Source: Trematomus loennbergii (taxonomy: Eukaryota > Chordata > Actinopteri > Perciformes > Nototheniidae). From it: 64,000 nucleotides of DNA. Shown one piece after another: positions 43,840 to 55,400 of this stretch (the first letter of the stretch is position 1; every line of letters starts with the position of its first letter). The stretch covers positions 94,621 through 158,620 of the forward strand of contig JAAOOA010001131.1 of the NCBI GenBank assembly GCA_012861695.1, read 5' to 3'. The position numbers and the translations under genes are program-made. Below the pieces are notes generated by a model. That model was given only the letters and a program-made list of their open reading frames with translations, had not been told where the DNA came from and did no database searches.

Positions 43840-44509
43840 CAGTGATGAAAGAAGTACTCAGATATTCTACTAAAGTTAAAGTAGAAATACTACGGGGTAA
43901 AAATACTGTGTAACAAGTAAAAGTACAAAAGCATTGGTATCAAAATATACTTTAAGTACCAAAAGTAAAAGTACTCCTTATGCATAATGGCCCTTTTCAG
44001 AATCATATATATATATATGAGTTACTATAATGATTGATGTGTTTTATCACAGTTAGTAAATGTAGAGCTAATTTGAGCAACTGTATGTCCTGCTGCTGGA
44101 TATCTTATCCTATAAATATCTGTCAAAGTGTATTTAATAACTGATTTATATTTTGAATTATCTACTAATCTATATCTAACTAGTAACTGAAAGCTGTCGA
44201 GTAGAAGTATAAAGCAGCATAAACTGAGACATATTGGCATCAAAAAATAGTTAAAGTACCAAAAGTAAAAGTACTTACTGCGCCCAATGTCCCATTTTAG
44301 AATCTTATATGGAATTACTGGATTCTTTCATTTTGTTTACGTTAATGTGTTCATCACAGCTGTTAAAAGTGGAGCAAGGTTTACTTTATATACTGCTGCT
44401 GGATATCTTATAATAATGATATATCACTGTTTATTCATATTTTGTTTAATCTAATCATTTGTATTTGTAAAGTAACTAGTAACTCATTTTGTCAAATAAA
44501 TGCAATGCT
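43840..44509. mobile_element. hAT-type MITE of block Y (copy C)
   Basis: Same element as 4527-5202, starting CAGTGATGAAAG. Confidence 0.7.
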
Positions 44510-44808
44510 TTCTGCGGTCATGACTACTTCACTTTGACTGTGGTCTTTTTTCAGCTCTTTAATGAATAAGAAAACCCCCTGCAGTCGTATATTTTCCAGA
44601 CCTGAGGTGGTTCACAAATATCTCCTGAAAATGAATTCACAAGGCAGTAAAACTGAAAATCCATGCTTTTTCCTCATGACTTCTTTCAGTCAGGTAACAC
44701 AGTATCTGGGATGCATTGTCTTGCCATATCCCGCATTAACCACAGAGTAGCAGCGTTGCCTCTTAACCCATTCATATACCACCCTTTATGTATACAGTCT
44801 ATGATTCC

Positions 44809-45255
44809 TGTTAGGATGCGTGGAAGGGTAGGACCCAAATGCAGACTATCAAAAAGGTAAAAGGTCTCGAAACAAAAAGCGAGCTTTTTTTAAAAGCTGA
44901 ACAAAAACATGGCATGAAACAAATGGGTTGTACAAAAACTGACCGTGACCAACATGGAGGGAGACAGGAGAGACAACCGTGACTGACATGGAGGAAGACA
45001 GGAAAAACCAACAATGAACCGACCGGGGAACAAAGGAAGAGACAAGACTAAATACAGGAGGGGTAATCACAAGACAAGACAAAGCAGGGGTAAGGGAGGC
45101 AGAAACACAAGGGCAACAGGTGAACACAATCAGACACACCAGGGAAACTAACGACAGGAAGGCAAACACAGGAAGAAGGAACAGAGAAGACACAAGGAGG
45201 AAAACATTTCAAAACAAAAGTGGAAAAAAGAAAACATAAATACAAAACCCTAACA
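44809..45255 (-). repeat. LTR (3' LTR of the minus-strand element)
   Basis: 447 bp with TGTTAGG...CCTAACA ends. It differs from the other LTR by several substitutions and indels, including one 8-bp CAGACAAT duplication in LTR2. Confidence 0.88.
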
Positions 45256-45509
45256 GAACCCCCCCTCAAGGGACGGATTCCAGACGTCCCAAGAAAACCC
45301 CCAAAAGTCCAAAACCTCTAGAAGGGTGGGCGGAGGGGGCCCGGAGGAGGGACGCACAACCAGGACCAACAGGGTGGGTGGAGGGGGTCCGGAGGACGGG
45401 CCCGGAAGGGGTCCTGGGCGGACGGCCCGGGGCAAGGCAGAGTCCAAAAAGGGGCGAAGGCCACAGCGGGCGAACTCAGGGGCCCGGGCATGAGAGCGAA
45501 GGCAGTGGT

Positions 45510-46983
45510 TGGAAGAGTCAGGAGGCCGGGCGAAGACCACGGCTGGGGAACTCAGGAGGCCGGGCTCGAGGGCGAAGACCGCGGCACTCAGGGGGCCGGG
45601 CTCGAGGGCGAACAAGAAGGCGTCGACGGGACAGCTCCGGAGGCCGGGCAGGAAGGCGCTGACGGGACAACTCCGGAGGACGGGCAGGAAGGCCATGACG
45701 GGACAGCTCCGGAGGACGGGCAGGAAGGCGCCGACGGGACAGCCCCGGAGGCTGGGCAGGAAGGCGCCGACGGGACAGCTTCGGAGGACGGGCAGGAAGG
45801 TGCTGACGGGACAGCTCCGGAGGACGGGCAGGAAGGCGCTGACGGGACAGCTCCGGAGGCCGGGCAGGACCCGTTGTCGGCCAGACAGGAACCGGAGCCG
45901 ACGGAACAGACGCAGACGGGATCCTGGACATGACATGGACTGGTGTCAATGGGACCCCGGATGGAGCAAGGGCTGGTGTCGGCGGGACCCCCAACGGGAC
46001 AGGACAAGGGGTTGGCAGGACCCACAGCGGAACAGGTGTCGGCAGGACCTCCAACGATACTGGACGTGGAGTTGGCAGGACCCTCGGCAGGAGAGTTGTC
46101 GGCGGGACCCCCAACGGGACAGGACATGGAGTTGGCAAGACCCCCGGCAGGAGAGTTGTCGGCGGGACCCCCAACGGGACAGGACAGAGGATTGGCAAGA
46201 CCCCCGGCAGAAAAGTAGTCGGCGGGACCTCCAACGGCACAGGACATAGGGTTGGCAGGACCCCTGGCAGAAGAGTAGTCGGCAGGACCCCAACGGGACA
46301 GGACATGGAGTTGGCAAGACCCCCGGCAGGAGAGTAGTCGGCGGGACCTCGAACGGCACAGGACATAGGATTGGCAGGACCTCCGGCAGAAGAGTAGTCG
46401 GCGGGACCCCCAATGGGACAGGACACGGAGTTGGCAAGACCCCCGGCAGGAGAGTAGTCGGCGGGACCTCCAACAGCACTGGACATAGGGTTGGCAGGAC
46501 CCCCGGCAGAAGAGTAGTCGGCGGGACCCCCAACGGGACAGGACATAGGATTGGCAAGACCCCCGGCAGAAGAGTAGTCGACGGGACCTCCAACGGCACA
46601 GGACATAGGGTTGGCAGGACCCCCGGCAGAAGAGTAGTCGGCGGGACCCCCAACGGGACAGGACATGGAGTTGGTAAGACCCCCGGCAGGAGAGTAGTCG
46701 GCGGGACCTCCAACGGCACAGGACATAGGGTTGGCAGGACCCCCGGCAGAAGAGTAGTCGACGGGACCCCCAATGGGACAGGACACGGAATTGGCAAGAC
46801 CCCCGGCAGGAGAGTAGTCGGCGGGACCTCCAACAGCACTGGACATAGGGTTGGAGTGGAATCCACAGGTGGATTGGAGGAGGCAGGAAATGCAGCAGAA
46901 GACGTCAAAGTTGAGACCGGAGCAGCGAGGTTTGAGAAGTATAGAGCCAAGGACTGCTGGCTTTCCTCAAATGCCCCTTTCAC
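45510..46983 (-). CDS. LTR-element repeat ORF, second half
   Basis: On the minus strand the frame first reads EESQQSLALYFSNLAAP, then enters about fifteen 60-bp repeats (20 residues each, such as VGGPADYSSAGGPANPMSC in one frame and VPPTTLLPGVLPTLCPVPLE in another), then about eight 36-bp repeats (12 residues, LPARPPELSRQR type). Because 60 and 36 are multiples of 3, all three frames stay open, so length alone does not prove coding. The VPPTTLLPGVLP frame is the one in register with the part upstream. Pro-rich, low complexity, function unknown. Confidence 0.4.
45600..45870. repeat. 36-bp minisatellite
   Basis: About eight tandem copies of GACGGGACAGCTCCGGAGGA CGGGCAGGAAGGCGCT-type units, with small changes. 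Confidence 0.9.
45960..46850. repeat. 60-bp minisatellite
   Basis: About fifteen tandem copies of a unit with GAGTAGTCGGCGGGACC, CAACGGGACAGGACATAG and TTGGCAAGACCCCCGGCAG. Two subtypes alternate, giving a 120-bp higher-order period over much of the array. Confidence 0.92.
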
Positions 46984-47856
46984 ACCGGCGCTTTTCCAGC
47001 TCCTGCTGGGAGCTAGAGCCTGAAAAGCGCCGGTTTTTCCTGTTCACACCGCAGCGGCGGCGCGTCATAGCTCCGGAATGCGGTTCACTTCCAGCTCCAA
47101 AAAGTTGTCGGTCCAGAGGCAAGAGCTTTGGAGCTATGACGCGGCGTCGCTTACGTCGAGGCGTGCAGGAAACCTTACTTTGACCATCCGTTCGCTGTTA
47201 TTGATCATTGTGGAGAGCAGGCAGACGTTTTGTTTGTTATTATAGCAGCTATCGGATGGAATTAATACATGGGCTGTACAGGTTGTCATGTCCGACTATC
47301 ACAAGTAGAATCATAATGAAAAATACGCCGGTAAAATGTGCCTGGAAAACGGCTTAGCAAGTAGTCAGTTTAGCTTCGGTTGCTATGCTAACACTTTCAT
47401 AACAGCGTTGTGATGCCAAACAGCGTCAATTCAGACTGACACACATTCACTTAAGGGGAACTGGGGATATGTATCAGCTGCTTGTGTGACAGTCAGACAG
47501 TGAATACTTTAGAGCCGTGTGAGCTAACGGGAGAATAACCTCCCGTTGAAGAGCAGCCAGCACTGTAGCGGTCGGTAAATGCCGCTGAAACACATTAATA
47601 AACAATGAACCACGGCACTCTGGAGAAAAGTATAAGGTTGGAGAAGTCGTTATTTAATTTAATCTGGCTTCGTATGATTAAAAGCAACACGATCGTCGAC
47701 CCGACGTAGTCCCCGGCCCGTGTTGTTGTGGGAGAAAATCTCTCGGCAGCTCTGGGCGGTGTGAACAGAGCGGGAGCTGAAAAGGGAAACGGGAGCTGAA
47801 CCAGAAAAGCTCTCGCGAGGAGCTAGAAAGTGAAAAGCGCCGGTGTGAAAGCCGCA
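46972..47856. mobile_element. PIF/Harbinger-type MITE in the LTR element
   Basis: TGCCCCTTTCACACCGGCGCTTTT and AAAAGCGCCGGTGTGAAAGC ends; AAA on both sides. Inner sequence matches the element at 13203-14343. It splits the repeat ORF. Confidence 0.75.
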
Positions 47857-48435
47857 AAAGTCTCGCCACGCCTGCTCATGTTCATGAGAAATGGCGTGCT
47901 GGAACGGAACAGAGGCCGGAACCATGGCTGCTGGGGCCAGAATTGGGGCTGGAACCATGGCTGTATGGGCCGGTTCTGGAGCCGGAACCATGGCTGTTGG
48001 GGCCAGAACTGGGGCTGGAAACACGGCTGCTGGGGCCAGAACTGGGGCTGGAATCATGGCTGTATGGGCCGGTTCTGGAGCCGGAATCATGGCTGTTGGG
48101 GCCACGGCTGGAATCCTGGCCTTGCGTCTCCTAGAGACCCTTTGGAGGCTCCGTGGACCTCCTAAGGTCCGACGGGATCCCCAGAAGGGGTTTGAGGCTT
48201 GAGGCTGGCACTCAGGGCTACGCGAAAAAACTCTGAGAAATTCAGGCAAAGAGCTCCACAGCCATGGCACGTTATCCACCTCCATTTGTGCTCTTTTGAG
48301 GACAGCCTCTTTCTCCCTGCTAGTCGAGGTTCTACTCCACACAGCATAAAGACATCGAAGGGAGTAATCCAGAGAAAGCAATTCAGCATCAAAATCAAAA
48401 ACATAATCCGCTGGGTCCATAATTGGTCGGTTCAT
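47857..48435 (-). CDS. LTR-element ORF, N-terminal half
   Basis: The frame starts at ATG 48435, 3 bp inside the LTR (MNRPIMDPADYVFDFDAEL). It runs through a mixed helical stretch (LDYSLRCLYAVWSR, KEAVLKRAQMEV) and ten 11-residue repeats of the PAPVLAPTAMV type to the Harbinger insertion. The MDPAD start next to the LTR is like gag of fish retroelements, but no capsid or zinc knuckle is seen. It was probably continuous with 45510-46983 before the insertion. Confidence 0.45.
47900..48115. repeat. 33/66-bp minisatellite
   Basis: Tandem GGGGCCAGAATTGGGGCTGG and GGGCCGGTTCTGGAGCCGGA units coding 11-residue repeats on the minus strand. Confidence 0.85.
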
Positions 48436-48908
48436 TATGTTAGGATGCGTGGAAGGGTAGGACCCAAATGCAGACTATCAAAAAAGGTAAAAGGTCTCGA
48501 AACAAAAAGCGAGCTTATTTTTTAAAGCTGAACAAAAACATGGCATGAAACAAATGGGTTGTACAAAAACTGACCGTGACCAACATGGAGGGAGACAGGA
48601 GAGACAACTAGTGATGACGAGATGAAGCCGAGGCTTCGGAGCGTGTGTCGAGTAATCGCCGAAGCTTTCTGTGAAGCCTGTGTCGAGGCTTGTATCATTT
48701 GGGGGCCAGTGACGTCATCGATGACAAACGAAGCCTCGTTTGTCGATACCACGTGACTGCTTCAGGAAGCGATTCAGATCTTGGCGCGAGCTTCTGACAG
48801 ATAAAAAGCCATGGGATTCGATCAAGATGTGTGATCCTTGTGAGAGGAAAACACTTGTCGTTTTGCCAGTTTTGGTTGTACGATATTTTTGCTACTTGCA
48901 AAGTTAGA

Positions 48909-51138
48909 ATGGAGCCAGCTAAGAAGAGAAAGACTTCCCCTATGTGGGAATACTTTGATCAGATTTCACACAATAAGGTAAGGTTTGCATACATGGTTTA
49001 TTACAACAATGTATTATGTTAGATTTTGTATGGTTCATTTTTTTACTTTTTCTATTTCATTCAAAGGTGAAGTGTTTATTGTGCTCCAGGGAACTGGGGT
49101 ACAGTAACAATACTTCATCCATGCTAAGGCATTATCGTGCCATGCATGAGATGAAGGAGGGACATGCAGGTGATGCAGGTGGACCTGCTCAAGGTTTGTC
49201 ATTTAATATTTTGGAATAATATACTATAATATACTATAATTTAACCATGTTAACTTCACTTTATCATGCAAATAAAAGAAAGTTACAAGATACTCATTCT
49301 TAACACAGCTTACCCCCCCCCCCCCAGGTACCAGGCCTACCAGAAAACAGGATCTGGATGAGGCCTTGGTCAACCTGATTGTGAAGGATACACAGCCATT
49401 CAGTGTTGTGGAGGATGTGGGATTCAGGGCATTTGTGGCCTTATTGGATCCAAACTATGTCATCCCCAAGCGACAGGTGTGTAAGACTTCATGTATAGAG
49501 CAAAATTGTTTATTTTTTCATGGCATTTGACAATTAACCAGTGAATTAACCATCCCCTCTTTTAGGCTGTTAAGGCTATGGTGGAGGCCAAGTATGCTCT
49601 AGAAAGGAGCAAGGCCATAGCTGACATGCAGAAGGTGGTTGCAGTGAGCTTGACCTCTGACATGTGGACCTCCATCAATATGGATGCCTATCTGGCTGTA
49701 ACCTGCCACTTTGTTGACGACAACACACGTCTTAATTCTGTGTTGTTAGGGGTCCAACAATTTCCCCAAACACACACTGCTGAAAACCTGGCCAGAGTGA
49801 AAACCTCCCTCATGGAGGAATGGGGAATCACAGACAAGGTCACTTGCCTTGTGACGGATGGTGCAGCCAATATGATCTCCTGTGGCAAACACTTAAAGCT
49901 ACGTCATGCAATATGCATTGCACATACACTGAATTTGATTGTCAAAAAATCTCTTGACATGACCCCTGTGCTGAGTGATATCCGGGCCAAGTCAAGAAAA
50001 CTGGTGGGATTTTTCAGGAGCAGCACCCTTGCTAAGGTATGTGCTTTGACCTTTCTTAAATTGGTTAATAATTAATAATAATCATAATGCTATGTTTGTT
50101 ACTGCTACTTTGACAATTAAATAAATCTTTAATTGTGTGTTAAAGGAGAAGCTTGTATCGGTGCAAAGGCAAATGGGAAGGCCCACACTGAAGCTCCTGC
50201 AAGAGGTGGAGACCCGCTGGAACAGCACATATCACATGCTGCAACGTCTGGTGGACCTCAGAGAGCCAGTTGGTGCGGCATTAGCCAGCTTGAACACTGA
50301 CATCACCACACTGACCTCTGCCGAGTTCACCACCATAAGTGGGTGCCTCTCTCTGCTGTCCGGATTCAATGATGCCACCATTGAGCTGTCTGAGGAGAAA
50401 AATGTATCCGGGTCCAAGGTTGTGCCCCTCCTCAAAATGCTGGAGCAAATGCTTCAAGAGGAGATGGCAAAAACTGCAGAAGCAGTGGCAAAAGAATGGG
50501 AGAACACCTATTAAGGCAGCTAAGAGAGAGGCTCCACACACTCCAATCAATGAGCATAATGTCATTGGCAACACTACTGGACCCTAGGTTCAAATTGATC
50601 GGGTTTTTTAGCCCTTCAAAAGCTGCAGAAGCCACAAAAAGGCTTGTGGCTGAATGTGGTGCACTGATCCGAACACCTGAAGATGTGCAGCCAGAAGAAA
50701 ATCCATCCACATCTCAACCTGAACAAGAAATCCCAGGTAATTTTATTAATTTTAAATCAATTTGAAGTAATTACTACAACATCCACTGACACTCTCTGTG
50801 TATACTTTTCAGGAAACAAACTCTGGCAAAAATTGGATCGGACTGTAAAGCTGTCCAGAAAGACCAAGAATCCAACAGCTGACGCAACTGTTGAAGTCCA
50901 GCGGTACCTGGCTGAACCAAATATCGGACGCTTGGAGGACCCTCTGAACTACTGGCAGACACAAAGACATGTGTATCCAAACTTATATACACTTGCTGTC
51001 ACTTTCTTGTGCACACCTGCTTCCTCAGTCCCGTGTGAAAGGGTATTTTCAAAGGCAGGAGAAGTTGTGTCCAAGAAAAGAAATCGCCTAAGCCCGAAAA
51101 GTGTGGAAAAAATATTGTTTTTAAACAAAAACCAATAA
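48909..51138 (+). CDS. hAT transposase (BED finger), one frameshift
   Basis: Exons by splice sites: 48909-48977, 49067-49193, 49328-49476, 49566-50036, 50146-50736, 50813-51138. The BED finger spans exons 1-2 (MWEYFDQIS, CLLC, HYRAMH). Exon 3 has IVKDTQPFSVVEDVGFR. Exon 4 has SLTSDMWTS and LVTDGAANM, the likely first two catalytic acids. Exon 6 holds the dimerisation domain with PCERVFSKAG (likely catalytic Glu) to the stop. Exon 5 is 591 bp and should be 3n+1, so one frameshift lies near 50490-50515 (KEWENTY stop; the other frame gives GEHLLRQLRERL). Related to ZBED-type hAT proteins; about 590 residues. It cuts and pastes DNA in the nucleus. Confidence 0.88.
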
Positions 51139-51139
51139 A
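51134..51139 (+). terminator. Poly(A) signal overlapping the transposase stop
   Basis: AATAAA begins 2 bp before the TAA stop, so the stop codon is inside the signal. No other AATAAA is close. Confidence 0.5.
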
Positions 51140-51154
51140 ATTGTTCCATGTATC

Positions 51155-51300
51155 ACAAGCATTTTCACTGGCCTCTGCAAAGTCACACAAGCACATTCAC
51201 TGCCACACAAGCACATTCACTGGCCTCTGCAAAGTCACACAAGCACATTCACTGGCCTCTGCAAGTTACACAAGCATATTCACTGCCCTCTGGCAAGTTA
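51155..51300. repeat. 32-bp minisatellite in the hAT 3' region
   Basis: About four and a half copies of CACAAGCACATTCACTGGCC TCTGCAAAGTCA, some shortened. Confidence 0.85.
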
Positions 51301-52128
51301 AACCCTTGTTCTTTTCCAGTTTTCGAACATATATTGCTTCTTTTGTCTTTATAGAAGGCAGCAGACATTTACATTTATTTATGTATAGATGTAACAACAA
51401 GATACTATATTGACACATTGTTTTTATTATTATATACAGTCATTTTAAAACACTTACTGGTGTAAAATTCTGTTCATACAGGATGACAAATACATTTGAC
51501 ATCTTTTACCTTTTTGTATCATTATTTCCAGTATTTTTAGTATGTCAAAGATTACAAATAATATGTGGCTGTTTTACACCTGTTCACCAACAGGGGGTCT
51601 TGTGAGCACATGAAGCCCATGATGAAGCTTCATGAGATGAACCTTTTAGCGAAACGATTTGCTGGAAAGCTTCAAAGCTTCATGAGGCTTCATCTCGTCA
51701 TCACTAGAGACAACCGTGACTGACATGGAGGAAGACAGGAAAAACCAACAATGAACCGACCGGGGAACAAAGGAAGAGACAAGACTAAATACAGGAGGGG
51801 TAATCACAAGACAAGACACAGCTGGGGTAAGGGAGGCAGAAACACAAGGACAACAGGTGAACACAATCAGACAATCAGACACACCAGGGAAACTAACGAC
51901 AGGAAGGCAAACACAGGAAGAAGGAATAGAGAAGACACAAGGAGGAAAACATTTCAAAACAAAAGAAAACATAAATACAAAACCCTAACAATTCCAGCAA
52001 TTAAACTAAAAACATTAGATTCCTCACTAAACTGTGTTCCTCAGATCAGGGGAATGTTTTATGAGTGGCATTAAACTGCAGTCTGATCTCATGTGAACTT
52101 CAGGCATGTGGTTTGGGTTGAGGTGAGG

Positions 52129-52235
52129 TTAAGTATAAAGTAGCATAAAATGAAAGCACTGAGTAAAGTACACACGTCAAAAAAATACTCAAGTAAAATA
52201 CTTGAGTAAATGTACTTAGTTACTTTCCACCACTG
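52129..52235. mobile_element. 3' end of the common hAT MITE
   Basis: AAGTATAAAGTAGCATAAAA to TACTTAGTTACTTTCCACCACTG, the reverse of the CAGTGGTGGAAAGTAACTAA terminus. It abuts the truncated end of block Y copy C, so it marks a breakpoint. Confidence 0.7.
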
Positions 52236-52396
52236 ACCACCACACAATAAAGACTGTAAATTAACACCACCATGTGCAATGTATAATATCCACTCATGTA
52301 ACACCATTGTACATGTGTGAACGAAAAGGGATTTTGTATTGTTATATCTGATTCTAAAAGCATCCAAGTGATTTTCTCCTGCATAATCCCGTGTCC

Positions 52397-52410
52397 CCAC
52401 TAGGTGGCGG
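52397..52410 (+). promoter_or_regulatory. CTCF-core-like motif upstream of RABGGTB
   Basis: CCACTAGGTGGCGG matches CCASYAGRKGGCRS at all 14 positions, about 85 bp upstream of the RABGGTB start codon. A GAAGAAGAAG run follows. Binding is inferred. Confidence 0.4.
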
Positions 52411-52494
52411 TAATTCGCATTTTAACCAGTTTGACAGCCACCAAATAGAAAACAGAAGAAGAAGAAGTAGCCTGATCATGCGAACATCTCCAGA

Positions 52495-55400
52495 ATGGTA
52501 ACCGGTTATCATGTTGTAAATGTCATCGTTACTCAGCTTATTTTTATATAACAATACAGCCGAAATGCATTAACATGTCCACTTATCTCCGTTATGTTCA
52601 GCTTTAGCGTTACATTGACCGCTTACCTGTGAACACAGCTAACTTAAGTAAAGTGGTTAGCATCAGAGTTAGCATGTAGCTCAATGATACCAAAACAACT
52701 GCAATTTTCACTAATTTTGCTACATAATATAGTCATTTTCAGGCTTGACACGCAGGTTGTGGTTGTATATCATTGAAACAAGGTCATTTAGAAAATGTCC
52801 CATGTTTAAAATATATAATACACTCTAGTATGTCATATATTCATTGTCTTAAGTTTCTTTTGAGCTTTTTAGGTTATTATTTGTATATTTTCTTTGTTTA
52901 TGTTTGCACCACCATACACCAAAGCTAATTCCTTGTTTATGTAAACGTGTAAAACACTTGATTCTGATAAGTATTGTGGTGATGTGTTCAATGTCAGGGT
53001 ACCCAAGTGAAAGATGTCATCATTAAGCCTGACGCCCCAGCTCTCTGCTGCTGGACAAACATGCAGACTACATCGCGGCCTACGGCTCCAAAAAGGATGA
53101 CTATGTGAGTAAAAGGACATTTTGTAGGATTAATTGATGTATTTTTAGGAGTGTATCTTTTAGTTCCCAGGGTCCTATGTTCCCCAAGTGTATTTTATCT
53201 TTATATGACACATGAAGGACACATTTTTAGAGGAATTCATGTTTTTAAGCAATGGTTTTTTGGCCATTGTTAAATGTTCAATGTATGTTTTTCATGGTCA
53301 ATAAGTTGAAATCACCCACCTTCAGCTAAAAGCAAACTGATCTACTCTTTGAAACAGACACCATCAAATGTGCAGATATACCACAGCATGTCAACTATTC
53401 TTCTTGTCATATTCACTCATTCATCTACATAATATGACTTTACTCCGCATTGGTTTTGATCCACCATTTTTTTCCCTTTGTGCGTTAATATTTCCAAAGT
53501 GGCTGAACATATTTTGACTATAATAACTGCATTCAAAACTCTCACTTCAACTTCCTTGCTTGATCTGTGAATGGCCTTATCAACCTCTTCCAACATTGTT
53601 AAGTAAAGAGAATAATGCTAAGGCTAGTCTTGGAACCAAGGAATATTCATTCTGGAAAAAAATCTCCTAAGATTGTCTTTACCACAGACCAGGGATTTAA
53701 CCAAAAACCCATAAAAAATCCCATAGATTTTGAGATGAGGGACCCATAAGTGCAATAATGCTGACTCATTCCCGGGTTTTTGGACTCATTCCTGCTGCAC
53801 TGTTTATCTTTCCTGTTTGTTTGTGTTTGTCCAGGAGTACACACTGTCAGAGTACCTGCGGATGAGCGGCATCTACTGGGGGCTGACGGTGATGGACCTG
53901 ATGGCGCAGCTGCCCCGGATGAACCGGCCGGAGATCGTAGACTTCATCAAATCCTGTCAGCACGAGTGTGGAGGCCTCAGCGCCAGCATCGGACACGACC
54001 CCCACCTGCTCTACACCCTCAGCGCCGTGCAGGTGACTCCTCAGACAGCCAACAGGAAATGTGACAGATTGCTAAACCTATTCTTGTTTTTCTCATCAAC
54101 TTCTGTGGATGAGAGAAGTTAGCCTCTTAAGCACGGCGGTCCCCCCATTGGACCCTCCCACCTTTTTGTTTTCGAGATAATGTCTCAGGGCTTCTTAACA
54201 TTTATGAAACTATTAATGTGTAGCACCAGATTAACGGGAAGAATCTCAGCTAACTGAAGATATGAACAATTTTTACCAAAACAAACACAAGTCTCATAAG
54301 AAGGGTCTAAATGACCCCTGAGCGAAAAAAATCTAACGCACTGCGGCACACAATTCAAGATAAAGATACCCTTATTACTTATCGTAGCTGCACATACAAT
54401 ATAGCCTATTAAAGCTGAGACTCCACTGATTATTTAGGTATAGTATCATCACTGAGCGATCCCAACTTGTGACAGGGGAAGCAAACACAGACATCACAAC
54501 ACGTACCTTTACGGGGCTTTTACGGCAGATCGTCTCACCGTAGCTGTCAATTAGGTCAAAAGACGTGTTCAATGGCATTAAAACGAAAAAAAAAAAATCT
54601 GCAACTGTTGATCCAAAATGGTTGATAATGTACCTGTACCTTTTAAAAAATTATTTATAATCCATAATTCCATTTTTTATGTAAAAATCGGAGCGGAAAA
54701 GTTAGCTGCTAATGGTAGCCACCAGAGTGTATGCAGCTTCCGGTTTTTGTAACGCGTCACTCTCACTCCTTATTTGTTAACGTTTTGGTGTGTATAGAAC
54801 TTCCCTCGATTCCATTGGCTCTAGCGGTTATAAAGAGATTTCATTCATCAAAATCGACCAAGGGGGCCAGAGATAGGTCAAATCCACCCAAATGACCCCA
54901 GAAGTGGGGGTTTTTGGCTAAATCTCTCTAAAAAGGTCAAATTTCACTTGTTTTGCATCAATCTTGATACAGGGTACTTATTATATGTTGTACTTTGGAT
55001 TCCTAAAGCTTTTAGTCTACTAACCCATCATCCAAGGGTAGTTTTCACTATCTGTAAAAAATAGTTTTTGGACGGACACTATAATTTACAGTTTTTTACT
55101 ATGTAAAATCTGAATTTTCTTTAAAATAAAAAACATCTATATTGATTCTGACTTTTCTACATCCAACTCACAGGTTTATCATTACTTTGAGAATAAAGAT
55201 TATTAATTTAACCCTTTTAGAAGGGAAGATATGGTCATTTGTTCTGGGAATGTCATTTTCGAGCCTGAGACCTGAAAAACAGGCTCAGGCCAACAAACGA
55301 AAAAAATTAGTATACTTTGCTTTGATTCAAAGTTGATGCAAGCAGACATTTTAAGTATGTTTTAATGGATTTAGTTCCTGGAGGACACACAGAACTATAC

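Larger units (their letters stand above)
48609..51706 (+). mobile_element. Nearly intact hAT transposon
   Basis: TAGTGATGACGAGATGAAGCC is repeated inverted at the other end without mismatch (21 bp). GAGACAAC flanks both sides (48601-48608, 51707-51714). Length 3098 bp. It carries a six-exon BED-finger transposase, a 3' minisatellite and A/T-rich ends. The subterminal GAAGCTT / AAGCTTC words are hAT-like. Confidence 0.95.
44809..51990 (-). mobile_element. LTR retroelement with minisatellite-coded ORF
   Basis: Two LTRs (44809-45255 and 48438-51990, the latter split by a hAT) start TGTTAGG and end CCTAACA. ATTCC flanks both sides (44804-44808, 51991-51995), and copies A, B and D hold the single-site sequence. 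Without the hAT, LTR2 is also 447 bp. The GAGGGGGGG purine tract next to LTR1 shows that the element reads on the minus strand. The interior has no RT or integrase. No canonical TGG primer site is seen after the LTR. Confidence 0.9.
48438..51990 (-). repeat. LTR (5' LTR of the element), split by a hAT
   Basis: LTR sequence at 48438-48608 and 51715-51990. The hAT and one copy of its duplication account for the gap. Confidence 0.88.
41371..52128. repeat. Segmental duplication block Y, copy C, with LTR insertion
   Basis: The unit runs 41371-44808, is split by an LTR element and resumes at 51991-52128. It has lost the acceptor of the terminal exon (near 41870) and most of the 65-codon exon (near 44723). 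Its TRIM is internally deleted. Confidence 0.88.

Noticed and set aside
45250..46249. Long plus- and minus-strand frames (up to 442 codons) over the minisatellites
   Set aside because: Repeats of 36 and 60 bp keep several frames open at once. Only the frame in register with the LTR-proximal part was kept, at low confidence.
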